Shown here: in pieces, positions 45,634 to 55,400 of the stretch
Layout: every line of letters begins with the position of its first letter
Position numbering within the stretch: the stretch's first letter is position 1
Assembly (NCBI GenBank): GCA_905221605.1
Contig: CAJNDS010002269.1
Coordinates: 465,776 to 529,775 of the forward strand
Reading direction: 5' to 3'
Length of the DNA: 64,000 nucleotides
Source of the DNA: Symbiodinium natans
Lineage: Eukaryota > Sar > Dinophyceae > Suessiales > Symbiodiniaceae
Translations under genes and position numbers: made by a program
The notes under the pieces: generated by a model
Told to the model about the DNA's origin: nothing
Database searches by the model: none
The model's input: the letters and a program-made list of their open reading frames with translations, nothing else

Positions 45634-48600
45634 TCACCCTTTCTTTCCAGATCCCTTTCTCGACTGACCGCGAGGATCTTTGGGAGCAGCTTGAGATGTC
45701 CCAGGATGAGAAGTCTTGGGCTTCGGCTGACTCATGCGGGCCTTCGCTCGTGCCGGCATGTCTGTCTCGTCTGCTTCAGGGTGACGTGATCCACCTGATG
45801 AGGTCACCGAAGGTGCGGATGCTGAAGGTTCATGGGCAAGGTACAAAGCCGACGCTTTTGGATTCTCCAGATACTGGGTAGGCTTCAGCTTCAAAATGCT
45901 CATGTCCTTCTTTTGATCACTCAGCCACCTGTCCAACTTCCTGCTGTACTGGTTGGGCAGAGCACACCCTGAATCTCTCATCACCAGAAGGTTGTTGACG
46001 CTCACCTTCTGCGAATCCATCAAGCTGAGCAGCTGGATCGGGTTGATGTATCTGAATGCTGCGTGATACGGGATCTCAGCGTTGGGCTTTGTGTAGGAGT
46101 AGAGCCTCACGTTCAAAACCTGATAGATGATTTTGGCCATGAACATGTGGACCCTTTGCCCGGCTTCAGCACATGCTTTCGGGTCCTCGGCCTCATCAGG
46201 AATCATGGGGAGGTTAAAGCTCTCCTTGTTGTATCCCAGCTGGATCGCCCCACGCATGACGTAGAAGACGAACTTGTTGGCGTAATAACGCTCAATCATG
46301 AACTGCTGGTTCTCCACAGAGCTGGCATACTGTCTTACCTCGTCTTCCATGAGGTCTCTCGGCAACGCCGTGTCCTCGTCGATGGGGACGATAGGCCATG
46401 TTCCCGACGCGTCATGTCTCATGCCCGATGCGAACTGGTCCTTCATCTTCTTATACGGAGTCATGATGATCTTCTCGAACAGATTCCACTTATGGACCAA
46501 CACATACGCAAAGAATGCATCGAGGTGACAGTAAAGCCTGAAGTTGTGGTCAACGCACGCCGCGTAGTCGGTGTCGATGTTGACATTGCATTCAAGTGCA
46601 AGGCGTGCCTTCCTCTCGTTTCGATCGTCCAGCGAATCGCCCTCCCTGTCGCCAACCAAAACGAATGCCCGCTGGTTCTGCGCATCCATCTCCACCTCCT
46701 CTTGGTTGGGAGCTTCCATCTCCACGTCGCGGTACATGTCGCGGATCTCGTCGGGAATCTCCTCGGCCTCAGGTTCCGCCACGCTTTCTCGAGGACTGTT
46801 TGCTTCTGCATCCCCTGCCGGATTCTGCACCCCGCGGTGCGGAAACGCATCCTCCTGGACAGGTTCTGAAGTTGGCTCCTCTTCCACGTCAATCTCCACA
46901 ACCTCGTTGTTGACGACGGCGGCGGCCTGGTTGAGCGCCTCGCGAACCACTTCCGGATCAATCCTTTCGGGCTCCGGATTGGTGCGCACGTGCTGGATCC
47001 TCCCCATGGATAGGAAAACTCTCCCACAAGTGAGACAGATTGCGAAGCTCGCAGGGGTATGCCTGCCACAGCAGGGGCAAACCCTCAGGATCAGCGGATC
47101 GTTTGTGGTGGTGTGGGTCGTCACCCGCCGGAATGTCCTTGAGAGAAATTGGAAAGCGCGTTTGATGATGTTTCCAGGAATGGTGTTGCCCGCCTGCTCA
47201 ATTGCTTGCAAGATCTCGCGCCTCTCGCCTTCATGCGGGCCAGCATCGGTGCTCTCCATGGTGCTGACGAGGTCTTCCACCGAAGGTTTTGGTGGTTCAC
47301 GATCTGGGTTGATGCGTGCGTCCCCGTACCCTTCGACCATCTCCTTGGACAGCTCTTTTGAGTACACCTTGAAGACTTCGCTGAACTCGAAGTACCTTCC
47401 TTGGCTTGGCATGCAGATCCAAACGTGCTTGACGGCCTCGAATGGAATTTGCCGCTGGACGAGAAACATTCCATTGATCGTGATCACTGCGTTGTAGCGC
47501 ATGAGCTCGTAGGCTGGAACGTACAATACTGCAATTGGTGATCTCGGCCTTCCGGGAATCCTTGTTCTCACCGTCTGATTTCTCGGATCCCATGGCGGGA
47601 ACGTCCCGAAATGGCTGTGGACTCGACCGCCTGACGCCCCTCCGCCTGGAAGAAGTCCTTTCGCCACAATGCTGGCGAGAAGCTCTGGGGCCGTCGTGTG
47701 ATACCCCCCACCAATCTGGTTGACCAAGCTCGTGGTCAAGTGGCATGCGACCCGGTCGTCATTCACCCGCACCAGCGAATTGGAGTTGCTGGAGTGTCCA
47801 CTTGTGGCCCTGATCGCCCACGGCTGCACCCAATTGTCGCACCGGCGAAGGGTACCGGACGTGATGTCATGCGTCAACCTGCGCCCTCCGAGTTCTTCAA
47901 GTTGGGCACGCTGGGTTGCGCCGACGCCCGGAGTACCGTCCCACGGCGTATCAGACGCTCTTTGTCCAGGTTTGGGCGCCACGATCTTGATGCCCAGGAA
48001 TTGAAGTCTAATTCTCCCATTGGTGCGGTACTCGTAGTACGCGTAGTCGATCAGCATTTGAATTCTTCTCTGATACTCCGAGTTGTCGTCTCGAGCTGAA
48101 CTCCTTGCGTAATACCTCCCGCTTTGCCAGAAGTTCTCCAAGTGGATGAAGTCTTTGAGCATCACCCATCCTCCGGTGTCGCACGGGATTGTCGGGAGCT
48201 GGTTGTGCATGTAGTTTGTCTCCCTGTTTGCTAGGCGGTGCCTAAGCAAACGTTGCACATCGTAGCCCAAGGATTTGATCCTGCGATGATAATCCCGATT
48301 GCGGTGGTTGTCGTTGGAGGATGTCGCGGGAACCAGGGCCGAGAAGTGCCTGTGAGCGAACCTCGCACCCTTGATGGGTAGGAGACGGAGGTCCCCTCCG
48401 ACGACCAACTTGCCGATGTTCACGTAGCCCACGTTCGAGGAGGGATACTCATCAATGTCGCTCCGGAGAGGGTGTGTTGCCACGTCTCCTCCGACCTCCT
48501 GCTCGATCATTCGGCGCGTTGCATCCTGCGAAGCAAGTCCGATCTCATAGATGCTCTGCCCGCCGACCCACGATACGTCTTCGATGGACTTGATGATGTC

Positions 48601-51480
48601 AAGACAAGACTTCGGTTCGTGGTAGCGAATCTCGACAAATGAACGAACATTGCCGGTGTTGTTCGCGATCCATCGTCCTGGAGCTGGCGCAGCTTTGGGC
48701 TCAGGAAGATCGGGCCTCGGTTGGGGTCTGCGTTTGGGTCGAAGCATTCGTGCCGCAGCATCTTCTGGTTCGTCATCGACCTCAATCACGACCATTGTAG
48801 GATCCTCAACCGAGATTGTTGCTTGACGCCGTCTTGGCAGCGGGTCTCTGGAATCCTCCGAAGGCGCCGCAGCTCCATGCTCAACGCTTTCCCCATCCCC
48901 ACCCGGAGTATCCGAAGCGGTTCCTGGTACTTGCGGAGCGCGAGCGGCATCTCGCAAATTCTTCTCTGCCCATTTCTGAAAAATCTCTGTTGGTGGTGTA
49001 CTGCTTGACTTGTGCATCTTAGCCAAGCTCTTCCCTATGATGCTGAATGCCTCGTTCACCACCAGCGCATTGTACCCCCCATTTGCTTCGCAATTGCGGG
49101 TGTTGTGGCCATAGTTGCCGCAAGCAAGGCACATGCTAGGTGGCTGCATACCAGCGGTCACGCGTAGGGCATTAAGTGCTCGGACGTAACCTTCACAAGG
49201 ACGTGATATCTCACCCAGCTCGGTCTCGTTCGGTTCTGGCATGGTGGGGATAGAGCTTGCCTCGGGCACGCCCATATCATCGTCTTCATGCCCCTCAGGT
49301 TCCACGCCGGAGGATCCGAGCGCTTCCCCCTCGTGGGCTTGATCTTCACCTTCTGGTTCTCCACCACGGTGTTCTGCTCTGGGGACGGGCGCTGCCGAGA
49401 ACTCTTCAGGTCGTTGATCTTCCGGAGAAAGGGTTCCGAGGACTGGCTCCTCAATTGGCAGGACTCGATCAACAAGGACCGCATGCCATTCTTCTTGGAG
49501 CAAAGTGTTCTCGTACTCCGTGATCTGCTGAATCGTCTCTGCATCATTTGCCCGGGGAGGACGACGTTTTCGATTCTCCACGGCAGTAATTCGAACCGCC
49601 TCCGCTGCAGCAAACCGATAGAAAGACCGTTCGATTCCTCGAAGACAAGCGAGATGATCATCGTACGATCCCCAGGCTTCGAATGCCGAAGGATATCTGC
49701 ATGCGATTGTCAGGATGCCGAGCGCAACTTCCAGGGTGTCTCCCATGAGTTCGGCGGCGGGGTCAGCATTGCCATTGTACATGCCTTTGACCTCGTCCTG
49801 ATCGAAGATGCTGTGGAGGAAGCCTGCATAGGCTGCGTTGCCTGCATCGTACAAGGGCAAGAGGCAGGCCATGCCGTCCACCGTGTACCCGAAGTCCCAC
49901 GACAACCGTCTCTCTTTCGCCCATCTGGTGTATTCGCTGGCTTGTTTGGTGTTCAAGCGCAACCCAGCCGAGGACGAGACGATTTTGCCATAGTTCGTGT
50001 ACGCGACCTTCGAGCATGCAAAAATGTACGATTTCAGATCCTCCTTGGGAATCACTGGGGATCCATCTTGGTACACAAAGTCGTGTTTCTGAGCAAATAT
50101 GGCGCAACCCGCGGCATGGCGCTCCGACTTCCGAACCTCCTCCCACTTGTTGACGCTATAGTCTTTGTCCCACATTGCTTTGAGCGAACAAAAAGGACAA
50201 TACGCTGGAGATTGGATTGGTCCGAACTCGCCTCGGAAGGGGTCCTTCAGCTTGGTGAACTCGTCGACGCATGCCTGACACACATGGAATTGGCCACTCG
50301 GGGCAGTGGGATGCTTGCTGATGAGGCCCTCGATGTCAATCCAGTAGGTTTCTCCGTCGTAGAACGGTTCTGGGCTGACCATCGCGATGTCCGCATCCAC
50401 CCAAGTCATGTCCACGCCTCCTCGGATGCCCTCAAGCTCCGATGCCCTCTCCACGACTCGTTGATGTCGTTCTTGTGTGTCATCATTGGCCGACGCGGTC
50501 CGAACGTCATCGCTGCTTGATGGTGCGAAGACTGCCTTCGCATCCGCAGTCTCCATGTTCACGGAATTCAAGTGAGGTTCGCAATCGCCCATGCTCTCTG
50601 GGGGTGCCATGCAAAGTGTGATGATCTTTTCTTGCAGCAAATGTTTGTCGAATGCCGCCACCGCCAAGTGCATCTCCTCTGGATTGATCCGGAAATTGTC
50701 GCTGCCCTTGTGGAGAGTCACAGCAATTCGAGCCCACAGCAATGATGACGTGAAAACAATGCATCCTCTTGCTCGGAGCTCCACTGCGATCCAATCAATG
50801 GCAGCCCATGGCATCGCTGCACCAACGTCCTTCCCGATGAAACGGGGATCGTCGTTGAGGGTCACAATCACGGCACGCTGCAGAAGGTCTGACAAGTCCA
50901 TGATTGGATCGACGAACCACTTTCGCATGTTCTCGGGAGTCGCATTGCCATGCTCCCAAACCAGGAGATCATTGATGGCTCTGAACGACAAGTAGACGTG
51001 CGCGGTGACGTCGATGCTCTGCCCAGGACCCCTCCACTCTCGGACTGCATCTCTGGCCTTGGTGGCAACGACTTGGAATCCTTCAGGTAGAAGTGGATCG
51101 AGGCTCTCGTCAACGGTCTGGCAATACGAATGGGCATCATACCATCCCTTCTCTTGGAGCTTGCTGGCCATCGTGTAGGTCAAGCGATTCTTGGTTTTCG
51201 TCCACACCTCGAAGTCAGCCAGGATGATCGTTTTGCTGGATCGCACCGCTGTGACATCGGGGGCGCTTGCCTGACGAATGGAGGCGCTGAACTTTCTCAA
51301 TCCAGCCGTCAGCAAGGCTCGCTGCTCCGGGCTGCTGTTGAAGTGAAAAATTCCCAGCTCTCCCGAAGCCGTGGATTGCATGACCGCCGCAAACATCGTG
51401 CCAGGAGTTGGTAGCTGACGAATTGTGCCACAAGAAGACCTTCTCGTACAGCACTTTGTAAAGTCGTAGCCACTCCACAT
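45634..51480 (-). CDS. Element B extra ORF: CCHC knuckle, Tpt1/KptA-like 2'-phosphotransferase, zinc ribbons
   Basis: An open frame of about 1948 codons, whose N-terminus probably continues from the frame at 51,215-52,447. In order: a region of unknown fold; paired CxxC motifs (CQAC and CPFC, about residues 400-437); a CCHC knuckle C-x2-C-x4-H-x4-C at about 783-797 (MCLACGNYGHNTRNC); a Tpt1/KptA-like domain at about 1065-1360; another four-Cys ribbon (CPCC and CLTC, about 1465-1490); an acidic linker; and a Lys/Ser-rich tail. Tpt1/KptA enzymes remove an internal RNA 2'-phosphate using NAD+. The diagnostic motifs are present in order: LLRH, DTGGWV, RATSGHS, GGYHTT with AKGLLP, GRVHSHF, and RSPIAVLYVP. 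The catalytic Arg-His pair and later arginines appear intact. Other roles, such as ADP-ribosyl transfer, cannot be excluded. Confidence 0.7.
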   Translation of the reverse strand: MWSGYDFTKCCTRRSSCGTIRQLPTPGTMFAAVMQSTASGELGIFHFNSSPEQRALLTAGLRKFSASIRQASAPDVTAVRSSKTIILADFEVWTKTKNRLTYTMASKLQEKGWYDAHSYCQTVDESLDPLLPEGFQVVATKARDAVREWRGPGQSIDVTAHVYLSFRAINDLLVWEHGNATPENMRKWFVDPIMDLSDLLQRAVIVTLNDDPRFIGKDVGAAMPWAAIDWIAVELRARGCIVFTSSLLWARIAVTLHKGSDNFRINPEEMHLAVAAFDKHLLQEKIITLCMAPPESMGDCEPHLNSVNMETADAKAVFAPSSSDDVRTASANDDTQERHQRVVERASELEGIRGGVDMTWVDADIAMVSPEPFYDGETYWIDIEGLISKHPTAPSGQFHVCQACVDEFTKLKDPFRGEFGPIQSPAYCPFCSLKAMWDKDYSVNKWEEVRKSERHAAGCAIFAQKHDFVYQDGSPVIPKEDLKSYIFACSKVAYTNYGKIVSSSAGLRLNTKQASEYTRWAKERRLSWDFGYTVDGMACLLPLYDAGNAAYAGFLHSIFDQDEVKGMYNGNADPAAELMGDTLEVALGILTIACRYPSAFEAWGSYDDHLACLRGIERSFYRFAAAEAVRITAVENRKRRPPRANDAETIQQITEYENTLLQEEWHAVLVDRVLPIEEPVLGTLSPEDQRPEEFSAAPVPRAEHRGGEPEGEDQAHEGEALGSSGVEPEGHEDDDMGVPEASSIPTMPEPNETELGEISRPCEGYVRALNALRVTAGMQPPSMCLACGNYGHNTRNCEANGGYNALVVNEAFSIIGKSLAKMHKSSSTPPTEIFQKWAEKNLRDAARAPQVPGTASDTPGGDGESVEHGAAAPSEDSRDPLPRRRQATISVEDPTMVVIEVDDEPEDAAARMLRPKRRPQPRPDLPEPKAAPAPGRWIANNTGNVRSFVEIRYHEPKSCLDIIKSIEDVSWVGGQSIYEIGLASQDATRRMIEQEVGGDVATHPLRSDIDEYPSSNVGYVNIGKLVVGGDLRLLPIKGARFAHRHFSALVPATSSNDNHRNRDYHRRIKSLGYDVQRLLRHRLANRETNYMHNQLPTIPCDTGGWVMLKDFIHLENFWQSGRYYARSSARDDNSEYQRRIQMLIDYAYYEYRTNGRIRLQFLGIKIVAPKPGQRASDTPWDGTPGVGATQRAQLEELGGRRLTHDITSGTLRRCDNWVQPWAIRATSGHSSNSNSLVRVNDDRVACHLTTSLVNQIGGGYHTTAPELLASIVAKGLLPGGGASGGRVHSHFGTFPPWDPRNQTVRTRIPGRPRSPIAVLYVPAYELMRYNAVITINGMFLVQRQIPFEAVKHVWICMPSQGRYFEFSEVFKVYSKELSKEMVEGYGDARINPDREPPKPSVEDLVSTMESTDAGPHEGERREILQAIEQAGNTIPGNIIKRAFQFLSRTFRRVTTHTTTNDPLILRVCPCCGRHTPASFAICLTCGRVFLSMGRIQHVRTNPEPERIDPEVVREALNQAAAVVNNEVVEIDVEEEPTSEPVQEDAFPHRGVQNPAGDAEANSPRESVAEPEAEEIPDEIRDMYRDVEMEAPNQEEVEMDAQNQRAFVLVGDREGDSLDDRNERKARLALECNVNIDTDYAACVDHNFRLYCHLDAFFAYVLVHKWNLFEKIIMTPYKKMKDQFASGMRHDASGTWPIVPIDEDTALPRDLMEDEVRQYASSVENQQFMIERYYANKFVFYVMRGAIQLGYNKESFNLPMIPDEAEDPKACAEAGQRVHMFMAKIIYQVLNVRLYSYTKPNAEIPYHAAFRYINPIQLLSLMDSQKVSVNNLLVMRDSGCALPNQYSRKLDRWLSDQKKDMSILKLKPTQYLENPKASALYLAHEPSASAPSVTSSGGSRHPEADETDMPARAKARMSQPKPKTSHPGTSQAAPKDPRGQSRKGSGKKG

Positions 51481-52447
51481 CTCCTTTCTTCAGGAATGTT
51501 GCCATGTGAAATGCACCTGCAAGGTTCGACTGGCTCATCCCGTAGAGCTTGGCAAGGTGTGTGGTGACTCGCCGAAGGTAAATCTGCTGGCTGCTGGCTC
51601 CAAACTTTCCGTCAATCTTGGGTGTCTGATCATGTGCGGGTAGAACATCTGTTGGATCGTCTTTGTGAACGACGATGGTTGTCCCCAATTGCACGCGATG
51701 CCTGGATTGGAACTTGACGAACTTCTCCATGTGCCCCTCGGGAGTTGGATCCAGGTACCAGCGAACTTCATCGGGTTCTCCTTCAGGTTGGGCAGTTGGC
51801 TCAGCTCCCCGAGGATCGGATGAGCTGGCCGCGGTTCCCGGTTGGGATGCCGCGGAGCGGACATCCTCCGGTCCCCGCTGCCTCTTGGCGGACTCACCCC
51901 TCGCTTCGGCAAAGAATGTCCCCGTTGCCTGTCTCGATGATGGCGTAGACGTCGATCTGTTGGCAGGATGATCCTCTTCCACGAAAGGAGCAGGCCCTTC
52001 CGGAACAGATGGGGATGCAGGTCCTGCGGGATGTTGACGTTGAACATTCACCCATGGCGGGTGCGAATTCAGCGCCGGAGGAAACACCGTGCCTGTCGGA
52101 TCGGGCTGCAGGTAGGGCGGCTGTTCACGTCCTTCGGAGTAACACTCGGCTCGCAGGTTCGTGATCTCGGACATCCAAGACCTGTGAGTCCTGTACATGT
52201 CGTGGACCGCCCTCAAGACGTTCTGCTCGGCAGCCAGCTGGTTCCACGAGCTGTGTGAAAAGGAAGCTGGTAACCCGAGACCTGTTGGTGGCGGGGCCAT
52301 GACGACGGCAGTCGCATTCAACAGCGACTCCCTCAGCTCGGCTCCGGTCGTTCTCGACCGTTCCGTTGGCCACACCGTCCGACTGTCGTTGAGGTATTCG
52401 TGGGCTGTGTGCATGGCGACCTTGGAGGCTGTTGACCGCATGAGCAA
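51215..52447 (-). CDS. Element B middle segment of the extra ORF (frame-shifted part)
   Basis: This 410-codon frame is the natural continuation of the upstream frame (which loses sensible composition near 52,440) and leads into the 45,634-51,480 frame near 51,450-51,250. It starts at a TTG, so no independent start is likely. Content: an alanine- and proline-rich linker, then a better folded part (VRWYLDPTPEGHMEKFVKF, LAKLYGMSQSNLAGAFHMA). I recognise no family. Either one-base changes split one long ORF or the joins are sequencing errors. Confidence 0.5.
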   Translation of the reverse strand: MLMRSTASKVAMHTAHEYLNDSRTVWPTERSRTTGAELRESLLNATAVVMAPPPTGLGLPASFSHSSWNQLAAEQNVLRAVHDMYRTHRSWMSEITNLRAECYSEGREQPPYLQPDPTGTVFPPALNSHPPWVNVQRQHPAGPASPSVPEGPAPFVEEDHPANRSTSTPSSRQATGTFFAEARGESAKRQRGPEDVRSAASQPGTAASSSDPRGAEPTAQPEGEPDEVRWYLDPTPEGHMEKFVKFQSRHRVQLGTTIVVHKDDPTDVLPAHDQTPKIDGKFGASSQQIYLRRVTTHLAKLYGMSQSNLAGAFHMATFLKKGDVEWLRLYKVLYEKVFLWHNSSATNSWHDVCGGHAIHGFGRAGNFSLQQQPGAASLADGWIEKVQRLHSSGKRPRCHSGAIQQNDHPG

Positions 52448-55400
52448 CCGCCGCGGACACGTTCTCCGGGGGGTCGACCACGATCTCGATCAAATCCCAC
52501 ACATTCATCTGCGTGTTGCCGGCGACCTGATTGTGGCTCCTCAAGCAGTAACCCACTTGCTTCGCCATTGACCAAATCAAATCCAGCAAATCCCAGAAAT
52601 CCTGGGTGAGAAGCATGCATGGTAGCCCTTCACGACGGTTGGGGAGGTTCTCGCGAAAGTAGGAATTAAGCCGCATCCAGTCGTTGTACCTGGTCACATA
52701 GATCCAAGCACTCTTGGTGACAACTGGCCTGCAAATGACATTCGGATCAAGATAGCCATCCATAGTTACCACCGTCAGACATGGATGTTGGGGATCCACA
52801 CGTCCTTGATCAGCATCCTGAACCAACACGTCGACGAACATGTCAATGATCTTGAAGAGGTCAATCTCAATGACGTGGTCCAGAAGCTCTTGCAGCACTT
52901 GTCGAGTCGAATCGGTGCTGATCGCAGTCTTGACGACCTTGATGAACGTGGTGACATGGCTAAGGACTGTCTTGTAGCTCTCCGCGCTCCTAGCTGGCAA
53001 TAGGCTTTCCACCACACCTCGAAACAGCTCCCGAACTCTGACTTCAGGAAATCCGTATGGGCTGGAGGGTGCCGCAACTGCCGCCAAAAGGATAGCTGGC
53101 ACTCCAAATTCCACCCACGCAGCAATGTTCGCATTCGTGGCGACCATGCCTTGCTCCAATCGTCCAGGAAGAGGTTGCCCTCTCAATGATCGCAGCGCAT
53201 GACATGTCGTGCGCAAAGCAGTCATCCCATTGCCAACGGGGATGTTGATGCCCGATCTCTGGTACGGCAGGGAGAAGAGGTCTTGAGGTCGCGACCATGG
53301 AACATGCGGAGGAATGGGCCTCTGCTGTTGTCCGTCCATGCTGGTTCTAGGACCGGCGGAGCCGAGTCCCTTCCCCAGATGCAGATCCGAGCCGGCGGAG
53401 CCGAACCCCTCACTGCACTTTGGATTAGGGTCGGAGGATCCGAACCCTATTCCTGGTGTAGGACAAACAATTATGCAAGTACCTTGGAACTCATGTTGCA
53501 CCTGACTGTTGCTGCAACGCAAACTGACATGAACAAGTACACATGAAGCTGCCACATGCACACTCTGAGCAGAGCCCCTGCGGATGTTACGAGCTTCATC
53601 ACGCCATGCGTTGTGCAACAACTTTGCCATGTGTGGTGTGTAGTTTCCTGCCTCCTTGAGCGCCTGACCTCTTGGTGTGCCATGTTCATGTGTGTTATCA
53701 CACGTGACCCCTTTGAGGTTCAACATGGTTGACACATTTGTGGCGATGCACCAAGCTTTGAGTAAAGGAATGCCGTCATTGTCAACAACACCCATCATGC
53801 AACCGTCCATTCGTGCAACACGCAATGAATGCTGCTTTATTAGGGCTTGAACTTCGGGCCAACTCCAATACAAACAGGTTTTAGGCAACTCAAAAGCGAT
53901 TTTGGGGGAAAATACCGCCAGCTTTCGCAAAAGGCGTTTGAGAGCTTTGAGTAAGTCCCTAAATTTCTTCCGATGTTCCTTTCCCTTTTCAGTTTCACCC
54001 CCCATTTCGTTCACCTTGTTCCAGTTGGACCCCCCAGTGCACGGAAGAGAAGCGAAAACAAGAATCGGACATTTGGGATTGGATCTTCGGAATCGTTCCG
54101 CCTCCTTGAGGATGTTGTTCTCACATGCCTTGGTTTGGGCTTGGAGAGCTTCGTGCACGCGCATGACGTGAGCTCCCCTTGTAGCACTCGAGGATTTACC
54201 CAAGCTACTGTCCTTAGAGCAACAGAATTCAATGATCATCCTGTCCTTACCCGACGGTAATTTCTCAACAGAACTGCAGGCCTTGGGGTCCCCAACCTTG
54301 GTGTCCCGTTCAGAAAGCATCTTCAACAAGAGGCGTGACACTTTACTGGTTCTCTTTCCACACTCATCCCCGTGTGTCTCAACTGCTTCACGTGATGCAT
54401 GGTGATGTTGCATGCCGCACACACCCTTCATGCTTTCAGGGGCTTTGAGTCCATGAATGAGAAACTCAGTAGCTTCGTTGACATACATGATGTTCGGGGC
54501 TCCGCTTCCCTGTGGAACGCAGATCCTCCGACCGTGGCAGCAATCAGCAATTGTGAATCTCTCCCACTTCATGCAATCAACTATGTTTTTGTACTGTGCC
54601 GACTTTCGAAACTTCGGCTTGTCAGGAACCTCGACGATAGTAGTCGCCCCTTTCTTCCGGGCTTCAAAGACTAAATCAATGACCTCCCCCCAGGGGTAGT
54701 CTACGACGTCTCGGTCCTCATAAAAGCGTTCTCTAGGATCAACATCAAGCCAAGAAGCTCGATTCAGCGCCCCTGCTCCTATGAACAGAACGTTCCGACG
54801 ATCCTTGAACGACCATTTAATGATGTCTTTGCAGTACTGGTAGGCGCCGCGTGCATCCGCTTCCGGTACGCAGACGATGTTGACGTCCGGCGGTGCATAC
54901 GTTTGCCACCAGTTATCCTCTTCCAGACCTACGAGCAACCACACGCGAGGGCTACTGTTTTCGACATCCGAAGCTTTGATCGTCATGGAAAATCCTGTAG
55001 CCCCGCTAAGCGAGTCACCCCGCGCCTTGAACATCTCTTTCCCGTGTTCGTCTTGGAAAACAACTTCATGATTACCAGTCCTAGCACGAGTCACCTCGAT
55101 GAATTCGGGCACGAATGTAGATTGAGGAAAACCTGCTTCTTTTGCGGCGCGCACAACAGCAACAACGGTAGATTCGAGCGCGGGAATTTCGTTGAGATCA
55201 CCCCCCATGCCTTCAGACTCAGCGCGAAAAACACCCCCATACCCCCCATGGGCGGCGCGGACCACCAAGTCGCACACCTGCCTACAGAGCGCGGGCGAAT
55301 CGCGAACGCGACAACGCGAACAGTCGGGCAGCGGGGACGCAGACACGGCAGGCGACGCGGTGCGGTGCACACGCGTTGCCGCCGCCGAGCCCCGTTGGAA

